From Alteromonas sp047556435 (GTDB taxonomy: Bacteria; Pseudomonadota; Gammaproteobacteria; Enterobacterales; Alteromonadaceae), in the NCBI RefSeq assembly GCF_047556435.1, contig NZ_CP180210.1, positions 992,001-1,056,000 of the forward strand: a stretch of DNA of 64,000 nucleotides. Direction: 5' to 3'. Shown here piece by piece: positions 8,158 to 16,736 of the stretch. Position numbers and translations under genes: made by a program. Under the pieces are notes generated by a model that ran no database searches, was not told the DNA's origin, and worked only from the letters and a program-made list of their open reading frames with translations. Within the stretch, counting starts at the first letter, position 1. Each line of letters starts with the position of its first letter.

Positions 8158-10869
8158 ATGACATATTTCACTACAATTACTCACCGAATCACTGCGCTGG
8201 CGTCGGTGTCTGTCGCACGTAGTTTCAGGCTTGCAGGCCTCACTGGCATACTGTTGTTAGGCGGCTGTGGTGAATCGGTTGTGACAACGTCAAGCGAAAC
8301 GCCCGATCCTGTTGTTGTCGATATCCCGGTGGCTTACGTTGCACGGGTACTGCCCGTGGATGAAGATGGCGAGCCGATAGGCAGCGATCTTCGCGAACCG
8401 TCCCAGTTCGTTCCCGGCGCAGCGCTGTATATCAAACCCCGTGCGGCGGTAAGTGCGCAGGCCAGAAATATCACCGATCAGGCATTTGTCACCGATCCTG
8501 AGTCAGATGTGCCGCCGATGTACGATGTAAAAGACATTGATGTATCCTTCGACGGCACACGGCTTATTTTTGCCATGCGCGCACCGGAAATCGAGAGCGC
8601 CGACGACGATGAGCAACCCACCTGGAATATCTGGGAATATGACCGCACAACTGACACGCTGCGGCGCATTATTGAGTCGGATATTGTCGCCGAAGCCGGC
8701 CAGGACACTGCGCCGACCTATCTGCCGGATGGCCGTATTGTATTTAGCTCTACCCGACAGCGTACCAATCAGGCGATCTTGCTGGATGAAGGTAAGCCGC
8801 AGTACGCCGGGCTGGAAGAAAGTCGACGCACCCATGCCTCAGTGCTGCATGTGATGGATGCGAATGGCACCGATATCACGCAGATTTCGTTTAACCAGAG
8901 TCACGATATCGATCCTCAGGTTCAGCCGGATGGCACTATCTTATTTTCTCGATGGGATCAGGCTGGTGGCGACAAAGGCATGCATCTTTATCGCGTGAAC
9001 CCCGATGGCAGCGGACTGGCTATTGTCTACGGACGTCACAGCCACAATGTAAACGGTGAGACGAAACAGTTCGTGCAAAGCCGTCTGACTCCCGACGGAC
9101 AAATTTTGGTAGCCGTCAGACCTTACCAGCGTGACACGTTGGGTGGCAATTTCGCGTTACTGGATACCGAAAATTTTATCGACAACACGACGCCGGTAGC
9201 TTCCTCTGACAGCCTGAGCGGACCGGCGCAGACGCCTGCTTTGTTTGACAATATCGACACCTCATTGCCCATTTCTCCCGGCGGCATCGTGGCTTCTGTT
9301 TACCCGTTGTGGGATGGCAGTGGTCGTCAGCTGTTTTCGTGGAGTCAGTGCCGGGTACTGGGCCCTGAAACCGAAGATGACAGCGCCCGACAAATCCTTC
9401 CGTGTACCGAAGAAAGACTGGCAGATGACAATGTCGAAGCGGCACCGGCGCTCTATGGATTGTGGATGTACGATCCGCAAACCCAGACGCAGCAGGTGAT
9501 TGTTACGCCTGAAGAAGGCGTTGCGATGACCGAATTCGTGTCAATGGAAAGCCGCCCGTTCCCTGACGATTTTACCGGGCCTGAAAACTATGATGACGAG
9601 CTGGCGCAACAACAACGTGGAACGCTGCATGTTCGCAGCGTATATGACTTTGGTGGCGAAGACGCAAGTCCGTTTGGATTAAGCGCTACTGCCAATCCGG
9701 CACAAACCACGCCGCAACAACGTCCGGTACGCTTTATCCGCATAGAAAAAGGCGTATCGCAGCCCGATGATGACGTGCTGGAGTTAGACAACGATGCGTT
9801 TGGCCCGAACCGACGTCTTGGTATGCGGGAAATTATCGGTTATGCCGAAGTAGAGCCGGACGGGTCGGTAATGGTGGACGTGCCAGCGAATATTCCCCTC
9901 TCGTTCAGCTTTACTGATGAGGCCGGGAAGCGCGTTACCGGGCGGCATGATAACTGGTTACAGGTGGCCGCCGGAGAGGTAAAAACCTGTCATGGCTGCC
10001 ATACTGCCGACAGCACCGCTCCGCATGGTCGTCCCGACGCAGAGTACGCGTCCATCAATGCCGGTGCAGCCTCTACCGGAAGCGGGTTTCCCGGCGCTAA
10101 CCCAGCGCTCTTCGCGGATATGGGCGAAACCATGGCGCAAACCCGTCGCCGCGTATTAGGTGCGCATCAGGCCAGTGCCGATATGGTATTTGAAGACGTC
10201 TGGACAAACCCCCAAACCGACACACCAGCGGTGTCTTTCACGGTGACTTATGCAGATTTACAAACCGAATTACCGGTAACGCAGGGGTGTGCCCAAAACT
10301 GGACGGCATTGTGCCGAAGCGTTATTAATTTTCCCGACCATATACAGCCTCTGTTTGAGGCTGAGCGCGATATCACGGATGAGCTTGGGAACGTGACCGA
10401 AGTACGTACCTGTGTGTCTTGCCATGGGCCAATGAACAGCGACAGCGAGGCGCAGGTACCCGCTGCGCAGCTGGATTTGACTGCGAACCCGTCGCCGGAT
10501 AACCCTAATCATACTGTCAGCTATCGTGAACTGTTGTTTGCCGATAACGCTCAGGAAGTCGTAGAGGGCATTTTGCGGGATGTGCAGGAAATCGTGGTCG
10601 ATGAGAGTGGCAATATCGTTTACGAGCGGGATGAAGACGGCGAGCTCATTCTGGATGCCGACGGCAATCCTATCCCGGTGACCGCGCCGGTACCGGTTGC
10701 TGCAACGGCGCGTGCAGGGAGCGCACAGGCAAGTACAGCCTTGTTTCAGGTGCTGGAAAACGGGGCTCACGCTGGCTGGTTGTCAGCTGCTGAACGCAAG
10801 CTGCTGGCAGAGTGGCTGGATATGGGCGCGCAGTACTACAACAATCCTTTTGATGCGGTACAGGAGTAG
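8158..10869 (+). CDS. HzsA-like dihaem lipoprotein with beta-propeller (PD40) repeats
   Basis: Lipoprotein of 903 residues; the lipobox is LLLGGC after an unusually long N-region (Cys near residue 37). The first two-thirds carry TolB/PD40-like propeller repeats (DVSFDGTRLIFAMRAP, PTYLPDGRIVFSSTRQ, DPQVQPDGTILFSRWD, SRLTPDGQILVAVRPY). Two haem c sites follow, CHGCH (611-615) and CVSCH (752-756). A propeller followed by two CxxCH sites resembles the hydrazine synthase alpha subunit and the HzsA-related proteins found outside anammox bacteria. Hydrazine synthesis is not implied: no beta/gamma subunits or hydrazine dehydrogenase are visible. It starts the long plus-strand series and ends 3 bp before the SH3/barrel gene. 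Confidence 0.65.
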   Translation: MTYFTTITHRITALASVSVARSFRLAGLTGILLLGGCGESVVTTSSETPDPVVVDIPVAYVARVLPVDEDGEPIGSDLREPSQFVPGAALYIKPRAAVSAQARNITDQAFVTDPESDVPPMYDVKDIDVSFDGTRLIFAMRAPEIESADDDEQPTWNIWEYDRTTDTLRRIIESDIVAEAGQDTAPTYLPDGRIVFSSTRQRTNQAILLDEGKPQYAGLEESRRTHASVLHVMDANGTDITQISFNQSHDIDPQVQPDGTILFSRWDQAGGDKGMHLYRVNPDGSGLAIVYGRHSHNVNGETKQFVQSRLTPDGQILVAVRPYQRDTLGGNFALLDTENFIDNTTPVASSDSLSGPAQTPALFDNIDTSLPISPGGIVASVYPLWDGSGRQLFSWSQCRVLGPETEDDSARQILPCTEERLADDNVEAAPALYGLWMYDPQTQTQQVIVTPEEGVAMTEFVSMESRPFPDDFTGPENYDDELAQQQRGTLHVRSVYDFGGEDASPFGLSATANPAQTTPQQRPVRFIRIEKGVSQPDDDVLELDNDAFGPNRRLGMREIIGYAEVEPDGSVMVDVPANIPLSFSFTDEAGKRVTGRHDNWLQVAAGEVKTCHGCHTADSTAPHGRPDAEYASINAGAASTGSGFPGANPALFADMGETMAQTRRRVLGAHQASADMVFEDVWTNPQTDTPAVSFTVTYADLQTELPVTQGCAQNWTALCRSVINFPDHIQPLFEAERDITDELGNVTEVRTCVSCHGPMNSDSEAQVPAAQLDLTANPSPDNPNHTVSYRELLFADNAQEVVEGILRDVQEIVVDESGNIVYERDEDGELILDADGNPIPVTAPVPVAATARAGSAQASTALFQVLENGAHAGWLSAAERKLLAEWLDMGAQYYNNPFDAVQE

Positions 10870-10872
10870 CGC

Positions 10873-11604
10873 ATGCGTTTGATTTCGCTAGCTCTGGCAC
10901 TTCTGATAAGCAGCGTTGCAATCGCAGCAGAAGTGCAGGTGAAGGTGGTTGAACCCTACGCCGATATGCACACCGGTCCGGCAAGCGAGTATCCCGCTTT
11001 TCATGCGGTTGAGAGAGGGGAAGCCATTACCGTGATGTCTTCGCATACCGGCTGGTACAAGGTCCGCACTGCCAGAGGCATAGAGGGTTGGATCCCGGGG
11101 AGTGCGCTGGCCAAAACCATTTTGCAGGACGATAAAACGTTCCCAATTGACGATAAAGACTTCGATGCATTTCAGCAGCGACTGTTCGAGTTTTCGGTGT
11201 TTGCTGGTCGCATCGACAATACCAATGCACTTTCAGTAAATACTGCCTGGATAATAACCCCGAACATTGCCGCAGAAGCCAGCCTGACGCAGGCTCTGGG
11301 TGAGTTTTCTGAGAACCGGTTGTGGTTGGTGCGTTTGCAACACACTGCCTTTCCACAATGGCGTCTGTCGCCTTACTTCACACTGGGCGCCGGTCAGATC
11401 CAAACCACGCCTACGGCTACGCTGGTGCAAAGTGGCGCTCAAACCCGCACAAACGATCTGCTGGAAGTGGGCGTGGGCGTCAGATATTACCTGATCAAAC
11501 AATTTAGTGTGCGCCTGGAATACAAGCGCCTGACAGCGCTGACAGAGCGCGATGCATTTGAGGAGTTAAACCAGTGGCAACTCGGCTTTTCCGTCTTTTT
11601 TTAA
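10873..11604 (+). CDS. exported SH3-domain plus outer-membrane beta-barrel protein
   Basis: Protein of 243 residues with a cleavable signal (about 1-18, ending AIAA). Residues about 20-80 form a bacterial SH3 domain (VVEPYADMHTGPASEYPAFH, GWYKVRTARGIEGWIPGSAL). The rest has alternating hydrophobic strands and ends in Phe-Phe after QLGFSV, the usual signal of an outer-membrane barrel. An SH3 domain could hold peptidoglycan while the barrel sits in the outer membrane; this is inference. It starts 3 bp after the HzsA-like gene and overlaps the next barrel gene by 31 bp, so translation is probably coupled. Confidence 0.72.
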   Translation: MRLISLALALLISSVAIAAEVQVKVVEPYADMHTGPASEYPAFHAVERGEAITVMSSHTGWYKVRTARGIEGWIPGSALAKTILQDDKTFPIDDKDFDAFQQRLFEFSVFAGRIDNTNALSVNTAWIITPNIAAEASLTQALGEFSENRLWLVRLQHTAFPQWRLSPYFTLGAGQIQTTPTATLVQSGAQTRTNDLLEVGVGVRYYLIKQFSVRLEYKRLTALTERDAFEELNQWQLGFSVFF

Positions 11605-12215
11605 CCGGTGGCCTGCTGGCCTCCGGGGTGGTTTTCAGCACGTTAGTCAACGCGCAGAGCAATGATGTACTTATTGAGCCTGAGCTTAAGCGTGATGTGG
11701 TAACTGAAGCTGATATTAACAGCAACGACTTTGAATTCGGCGCCTTTGCCGGAATGGTCAGCATTGAAGATTTCTCCTCCAGTGCTGTGTATGGACTGAC
11801 AATCGGTTACCACGTTACAGAAAACCTGTTTGTAGAAGTGCAGGGCGGGATGGCTGAAGCGGGAAAAACCAGCTTTGAGAACCTGTCAGGCGGAGCGCCT
11901 CTTTTGACTGAGGATGAGCGCGATTATCAGTTTTACGATTTGTCGGTGGGTTACAACTTCAACGGCGAAATTTTTTTCACTGATGGCACCACCTTTAACA
12001 CCGACTTTTATCTGACACTGGGAGGCGGCAGTACCTCATTTGGTGGCGACAACAAATTTACGTTAAGCCTCGGCGCAGGGTATCGGGTGTTGATTACCGA
12101 TCACATTGCGCTGCGGCTTGATGTTCGTGACCGCATATTCAGTTCACAACTGACTGGCGAGAAAAAAGACACCCACAATCTGCAGTATACGCTGGGTGCC
12201 ACGTTCTTTTTCTAA
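11574..12215 (+). CDS. outer-membrane beta-barrel protein, OMP_myx_plus type (GltA/GltB-like)
   Basis: Protein of 213 residues with a signal peptide (to about NAQS) and a small barrel ending in FFF. The strings FEFGAFAGMVSIEDF, YGLTIGYHVTENLFVEVQ, LSGGAPLLTEDERDYQFYDL and ALRLDVRDRIF match what I recall of the barrel family first noted in Myxococcus (OMP_myx_plus, including gliding proteins GltA and GltB). The start is GTG at 11574 with GAGGAG eight bases upstream, inside the end of the preceding gene. Being beside TPR and TolQ/TolR genes supports a role as the outer-membrane part of a trans-envelope machine. A profile search would settle the family. Confidence 0.72.
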   Translation: MATRLFRLFLTGGLLASGVVFSTLVNAQSNDVLIEPELKRDVVTEADINSNDFEFGAFAGMVSIEDFSSSAVYGLTIGYHVTENLFVEVQGGMAEAGKTSFENLSGGAPLLTEDERDYQFYDLSVGYNFNGEIFFTDGTTFNTDFYLTLGGGSTSFGGDNKFTLSLGAGYRVLITDHIALRLDVRDRIFSSQLTGEKKDTHNLQYTLGATFFF

Positions 12216-12230
12216 ACAGAGGTAATGGTT

Positions 12231-12746
12231 ATGAAAATCCATCCATTAAAAAGTTTTTCTGCACTGGGCATCCTTGTCATGGTGCTACTCGGACTGACAA
12301 CTACCGTGACACAGGCCGCAACTGTTTCAACAGAAGCACCTGACTTTACGCTAAAAAGCCGCTCCGGCGACAACCTTCGTCTGAGTGAAGAGCGCGGTAA
12401 TATCGTTATTGTAAATTTCTGGGCGTCCTGGTGTGGGCCGTGTCGTGAAGAACTGCCTGAATTTGAAGCGTTGTATCAGAGTTACGCTGATTTGGGAGTT
12501 ACGGTGTACGCCGTTAACGTGGACGATGAGTCTGAGAAGGCGAACAAACTGCTGGAAGATCTTTCCGTATCCTTCCCGGTGCTGTATGACCCTGATGGTG
12601 AAGTCAGTGAGTTGTATGATGTATCCGCCATGCCTACCACGGTAATGATCGATCGTAACGGGGTTGCCCGCCTGATGCATAAGGGATACAAATCCGGCGA
12701 TGAAGCCAAGTATGAAGAAGCGCTGCATCGCTTACTAAGAGAGTAA
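12231..12746 (+). CDS. TlpA/ResA-type thioredoxin, exported
   Basis: Thioredoxin-fold protein of 171 residues with a signal peptide ending TQAA and the redox motif WASWCGPC. The cis-Pro segment is AMPTTVMID, as in TlpA/ResA proteins that reduce periplasmic disulfides, often for cytochrome c maturation. I chose ATG 12231, 8 bp after AGAGG; ATG 12225 is too close to it. Its neighbours are a DUF4266 lipoprotein with a Cys-rich tail 4 bp downstream and haem proteins upstream. Likely substrates are therefore those cysteines or the CxxCH apoproteins, but this is inference. Confidence 0.85.
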   Translation: MKIHPLKSFSALGILVMVLLGLTTTVTQAATVSTEAPDFTLKSRSGDNLRLSEERGNIVIVNFWASWCGPCREELPEFEALYQSYADLGVTVYAVNVDDESEKANKLLEDLSVSFPVLYDPDGEVSELYDVSAMPTTVMIDRNGVARLMHKGYKSGDEAKYEEALHRLLRE

Positions 12747-12750
12747 CGTA

Positions 12751-12990
12751 ATGAAACGCGCATGGCATATTACGATCATTCTCACAGGGACGCTGCTAAG
12801 TGGATGTGCATCGACGCTTACAGATATTGAACCCTGGGTAAAACCTTATGAGCGCAGCAATCTGGCTGACCCGATCATGAGCGCAAACCGCAATCCGGTA
12901 GCGCTGGCGTATACCAAGCACGTGCATGAAGCCAGAGAAGGGGCACGGGGCGCGGATGGCGGTGCCGGAGGCGGTTGTGGGTGTAACTAA
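12751..12990 (+). CDS. DUF4266 small lipoprotein with Cys-Gly-Cys tail
   Basis: Lipoprotein of 79 residues (lipobox LLSGC, Cys about 18). It has the DUF4266 pattern: DIEPWVKPYERSNLADPIMS, then ALAYTKHVHEAREGARG, and a glycine-rich tail ending GGGCGCN. The two tail cysteines could bind metal, form a disulfide, or be modified; the TlpA protein just upstream is a plausible redox partner. DUF4266 genes commonly sit with DUF3570 and TlpA genes, and this is that arrangement. The codons of the Gly-Cys tail also contain the Shine-Dalgarno sequence and GTG start of the DUF3570 gene. Function unknown. Confidence 0.82.
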   Translation: MKRAWHITIILTGTLLSGCASTLTDIEPWVKPYERSNLADPIMSANRNPVALAYTKHVHEAREGARGADGGAGGGCGCN

Positions 12991-14113
12991 ACGCCTGCTG
13001 GCGTTATTGGCTCTGCCGTTCGTAAGTGCAGGCGCACTTGCAGCAGTGTTACCGGCCGACCGGGCAGATGCCATGTATCACAGCTACAGCGGTGATGGCG
13101 TGTCTATCGACGGCCCCTCGATTTTGCTGCGTAAAAAGGCGGGCAACAACTGGTCGTTCTCGGCCAATTATTATGTCGATACAATATCCGGCGCGTCAAT
13201 CGATGTACGCGCCACTGCCAGCCCCTATAAGGAAGAGCGCACAGAAACCTCCGTCGGTGTGGATTATGTTCACAATAAAACCTCTATGGCGATGAGTTAC
13301 ACCAACTCCAGCGAAAATGACTTCGAGGCTAATTCAGTGTATTTCGGCGTCAGTCAGGACTTTTTTGGCGATCTGACCACACTGTCGATGAGCTATTCCC
13401 GCGGAGAGGATGACGTAGGCCGCCGTGGTGATGCGTCATTTGCAGAAGAAGCGCAGCGACAGAAACTTGGTGTAGGACTGACGCAGGTACTTACCAAAAA
13501 CCTGATTGTCGGCATAAATGCCGAAAACGTATCAGATGAGGGCTACCTGAATAATCCTTACCGGGCGATACGGTATCGTGACGCGGACAGTGCCAGAGGC
13601 TTTTCGTTTATGACCGAAGTTTACCCGCAAACCCGCGTGAGCAATGCCTTTTCCGTCAATGCCAACTACTATCTGCCATACCGTGCCAGCCTGTACTCAG
13701 ACATGCGCTACTATACCGATACCTGGGGCATAGAGGCAGGGAATGCAAAATTTGGTTATATACACACATTTGGGGATGACTGGATCCTCGATTTTCATGT
13801 ACGGTATTACCAACAGGATCAGGCTGACTTCTATCAGGATCTTTTCTCGCGCCCCGATGAATACAATTTCATGGCGCGCGATAAGGAACTGAGCACATAT
13901 CAAAGTGTTTCCACTGGCTTTAAAGTCACGTATGAGTGGCAGTTTTCTTCACAAAGAATAGTAGAAAAAAGCTCAGTAAACCTTGAATATGACTACATGA
14001 AGTTTGATTATGATAACTTTCGTGATGTCACTGACGACGCGCCGGTCGGCGAAGAAGCGCTTTTTGGTTTCAGCGCTAACGTGATTCGTCTTTATTTGTC
14101 GGTTTGGTATTAA
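12977..14113 (+). CDS. DUF3570 family protein, probable outer-membrane beta-barrel
   Basis: Protein of 378 residues if started at GTG 12977, which follows GGAGG by 5 bp and gives a clean signal peptide (KRLLALLALPFVSAGALA). An ATG at 12926 is in frame but would place a charged stretch ahead of the signal. Motifs YHSYSGDGVSIDGPSILLRK, NYYVDTISGASIDV and SVGVDYVHNKTSMAMSY are typical of DUF3570; the chain is rich in amphipathic strands and ends LYLSVWY, like a barrel. It overlaps the DUF4266 gene by 14 bp. The two families are a frequent pair of unknown function. Confidence 0.82.
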   Translation: MGVTKRLLALLALPFVSAGALAAVLPADRADAMYHSYSGDGVSIDGPSILLRKKAGNNWSFSANYYVDTISGASIDVRATASPYKEERTETSVGVDYVHNKTSMAMSYTNSSENDFEANSVYFGVSQDFFGDLTTLSMSYSRGEDDVGRRGDASFAEEAQRQKLGVGLTQVLTKNLIVGINAENVSDEGYLNNPYRAIRYRDADSARGFSFMTEVYPQTRVSNAFSVNANYYLPYRASLYSDMRYYTDTWGIEAGNAKFGYIHTFGDDWILDFHVRYYQQDQADFYQDLFSRPDEYNFMARDKELSTYQSVSTGFKVTYEWQFSSQRIVEKSSVNLEYDYMKFDYDNFRDVTDDAPVGEEALFGFSANVIRLYLSVWY

Positions 14114-14177
14114 GGCGTGCGTTCGCTACAGTCACAGGCTGTGGTGAAAAGCGAGCACGTTTAAGGGAGAACGCTAC

Positions 14178-14714
14178 ATGAAAAAATGGTTAGCCACTCT
14201 GGCTACAGCGACACTGCTTTGCATGAGCGCGGGTAACGTGTCACTGGCACAGGAGGATGCCACCTCAGCACCAGGAACACTCGAGTCAGACATTGAGGAC
14301 TTAAAAAAAGCCTTAATTAATCTCAACCGCGATCTGTTTATTCTTGAACAGGATCTGCTTTTCCCATCCAGTACACAGGTCGCTGTGTATCTTTCGGTCG
14401 ATACCGGAGCTTACTTTTCCCTGGATGCCGTTGAGCTGAAAATTGACGATGAAGAAGTCACGCACTACCTGTATACCGATCGTCAGATTGACGCGCTGCA
14501 TCGTGGTGGTATCCAGCGTCTGTTCGTTGGCAATGTGAATCAGGGAGAGCATGAACTCACCGCCTTTTTCGTTGGCTATGGGCCAGAAGGTCGGGCTTAT
14601 AAACGGGCTGTCTCGCTGACATTCGAAAAGTCAGGCAAGCCTGCCGCGCTGGAATTACGGATCCGCGACGAAGCGTCGAAACAGCAACCTGAATTTACTG
14701 CAACAGTGCTTTAA
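14178..14714 (+). CDS. exported protein of unknown function in the TPR/TolQR unit
   Basis: Protein of 178 residues with a cleavable signal (to about SLAQ) and a GGGAG ribosome-binding site. After an acidic helical stretch (TLESDIEDLKKALINLNRDLF) it becomes strand-rich, with AVYLSVDTGAYFSLDAVELK and GEHELTAFFVGYGPEGRAY, like a small beta-sandwich. I recognise no family. It starts 64 bp after the DUF3570 gene and ends 3 bp before the first TPR gene, so it probably belongs to the same transcript and works in the periplasm with the TPR proteins. Confidence 0.7.
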   Translation: MKKWLATLATATLLCMSAGNVSLAQEDATSAPGTLESDIEDLKKALINLNRDLFILEQDLLFPSSTQVAVYLSVDTGAYFSLDAVELKIDDEEVTHYLYTDRQIDALHRGGIQRLFVGNVNQGEHELTAFFVGYGPEGRAYKRAVSLTFEKSGKPAALELRIRDEASKQQPEFTATVL

Positions 14715-14717
14715 GGA

Positions 14718-16736
14718 ATGATGAAACCCACTCACCTTCGCTGGTGCATCGCACTGTTTTTAGCAACTTGCAATGCCAGTGCCCAGGAGCCTGCCGACAA
14801 TACTGATCCCATGTCACGCATTCACCTTGGCGAGGCGGTTTATGCGTTGTATGAATCAGATCCCTTCAACGCCCTGACACAGATAGCGGTATCTCAACAA
14901 CGGGTACTGGAGCCTGAAGACCGGCGTCAGCTTAACCTCATTCATGGCGGCGTATCGCTGGGGTGGGGGATGCCTGGCGATGCGCAGCAGGCATTGCAGA
15001 GCGTGCTGAATGATCCGCAAAGCGACCTCAAGACCCTGATCCGGGCACGATACTGGTTAAGCCGACTGTATTTTTCCCAGGCCTACGAAGGTAAAGCCAA
15101 AGTTCACTATCAGGACATTGCCGACTATGCCGCATCCGATGCGCGCGGCGATACCTCTTATCTGACTGAAGCGCAGTGGGATCAGCTTCACTATATGGCA
15201 GCCAATATCGACATACTGGCGGGCAAGGAAAGTGCATTTTTCGATAAGCTCACCAACACCGATATCGAAACCTATTATTTACTTTATAACCGCGGTGTGC
15301 AGGCTTTCGCTGCCAACCAATTCCGCGAGGCAGAGCAATTGTTCGCCAGAGCACAACAGGGACTGGTAACAAATCTGGCGCCGGTAGAAGCCCCCAAACA
15401 AAGCTGGCTTAGCTGGCTTGGCATAAACCCTGATCCTACACCAGAGAAGGTAGATAAAAACGAGTTTCAGGCACTGCTTAATCAAATTCTGCTGGCCCGC
15501 GGTCAAACGTTGCTGGCTGAAGGTAAGCTGGCACCGGCAACCGACGCATTTGGTCAAATCAAGGGGCAGACGCTGGCGCGGGATGAGGCGCTGCTTGGCT
15601 ATGGCTGGGCATTGGCGCAGGGTGACGACTGGCCAATGGCAATGGGGATCTGGCAGTTTCTCACCGAACAACCCGAAAATTTATATACGCTTCAGGCACG
15701 TCATGCGTTAGGTCTGGGGTATGCCAGACACAAAGGTTATCAGGACGCGCTTATCCATTTTGAAACCCTGGATAACGCATTAACCGAGGCTGTGGCCGAA
15801 CTGGACGCGCTGAAAGCGCAAATTTCAGACAGCGCTTACTGGGCGGCAATCGGCAGCGCGCTATCGGAGTCCAATGATGTGCAGTCCGTTCCTGATGCCT
15901 ATGCTGCCTGGCCTCAGGTTCACCGTGATATTTTAAAACGTATTGTTACAACCGACGCGCAGCAGTCGAGCTACTCACTGTTACAACATCTGCGCACATT
16001 GTCTGATATGCAGCGCGTGCTTGCCGCAAAGGAAAAAAGTGTCGGCCAGTTCGCTACGTTGATAAAAGAGCGACGAATTGAACACGCCCGGCGCGTGCGA
16101 GCCATTGATACCGCTTCACATGATGAGACGCTACAGGCCATCAGCCAGCAGGCGGATGCGCTTGAGCAGCGTGTAAACAGAGCTATGGAGGTGGCAAAGG
16201 CTCCTTCCTCAGACAGTGCGTATTTTGACGCGATTGCCGCGCTCGCAAAGCCAGAGCAGCAGGCGACACTGGCGCGTATTAGTGAAGCTGAAGAAACGCT
16301 TCAAAGAATACTCGCAAGTCAGGAACTTAAACCTGAATATAAAGCGCGACTGGCGCGCATAAAAAGCATTATACAGTGGCAAATTGATGATCAGTTTGTA
16401 CCGCTGGCATGGCAGTATAAAAACCAGCTTGCGTCACTTCAGGCGTTACGGGACGAGGCTGAAATCAGGCTTAACGCTTTAAACGAACTGGTTGAGAACC
16501 CGATGATTTTTGATGCGCAGGAGACCCGCGTGGAGCGTGCAAGGCAGCAGGTGGCAATGCGTCAGCAGGAAACAAACCGATTGATTGATGTGGTAACACA
16601 AACCTTGATTGCACGAACAGAAGACGCGTTGGAAACACGCCGTGCGTACCTGCTGGATCAGCAAACGACCACACGTTTAGCCTTATTGCAGTTGCGTGAC
16701 CGCTGGCAGCCTGACTCGCAGGGAGGGCAGCCATGA
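14718..16736 (+). CDS. exported TPR protein
   Basis: Protein of 672 residues with a cleavable signal (to about NASA). The N-terminal two-thirds are alpha-helical repeats of TPR type (YNRGVQAFAANQFREAEQLF, HALGLGYARHKGYQDALIHF) and the last 200 residues are long charged helices, probably coiled coil (VERARQQVAMRQQETNRLID). Such proteins usually scaffold envelope complexes. ATG 14718 and ATG 14721 are both possible starts. It overlaps the next TPR gene by 4 bp (ATGA). Confidence 0.75.
   Translation: MMKPTHLRWCIALFLATCNASAQEPADNTDPMSRIHLGEAVYALYESDPFNALTQIAVSQQRVLEPEDRRQLNLIHGGVSLGWGMPGDAQQALQSVLNDPQSDLKTLIRARYWLSRLYFSQAYEGKAKVHYQDIADYAASDARGDTSYLTEAQWDQLHYMAANIDILAGKESAFFDKLTNTDIETYYLLYNRGVQAFAANQFREAEQLFARAQQGLVTNLAPVEAPKQSWLSWLGINPDPTPEKVDKNEFQALLNQILLARGQTLLAEGKLAPATDAFGQIKGQTLARDEALLGYGWALAQGDDWPMAMGIWQFLTEQPENLYTLQARHALGLGYARHKGYQDALIHFETLDNALTEAVAELDALKAQISDSAYWAAIGSALSESNDVQSVPDAYAAWPQVHRDILKRIVTTDAQQSSYSLLQHLRTLSDMQRVLAAKEKSVGQFATLIKERRIEHARRVRAIDTASHDETLQAISQQADALEQRVNRAMEVAKAPSSDSAYFDAIAALAKPEQQATLARISEAEETLQRILASQELKPEYKARLARIKSIIQWQIDDQFVPLAWQYKNQLASLQALRDEAEIRLNALNELVENPMIFDAQETRVERARQQVAMRQQETNRLIDVVTQTLIARTEDALETRRAYLLDQQTTTRLALLQLRDRWQPDSQGGQP

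Noticed and set aside
8158..10869. Evidence for anammox-type hydrazine metabolism
   Set aside because: Only an HzsA-like architecture is present; no other hydrazine synthase subunit or hydrazine dehydrogenase is seen.
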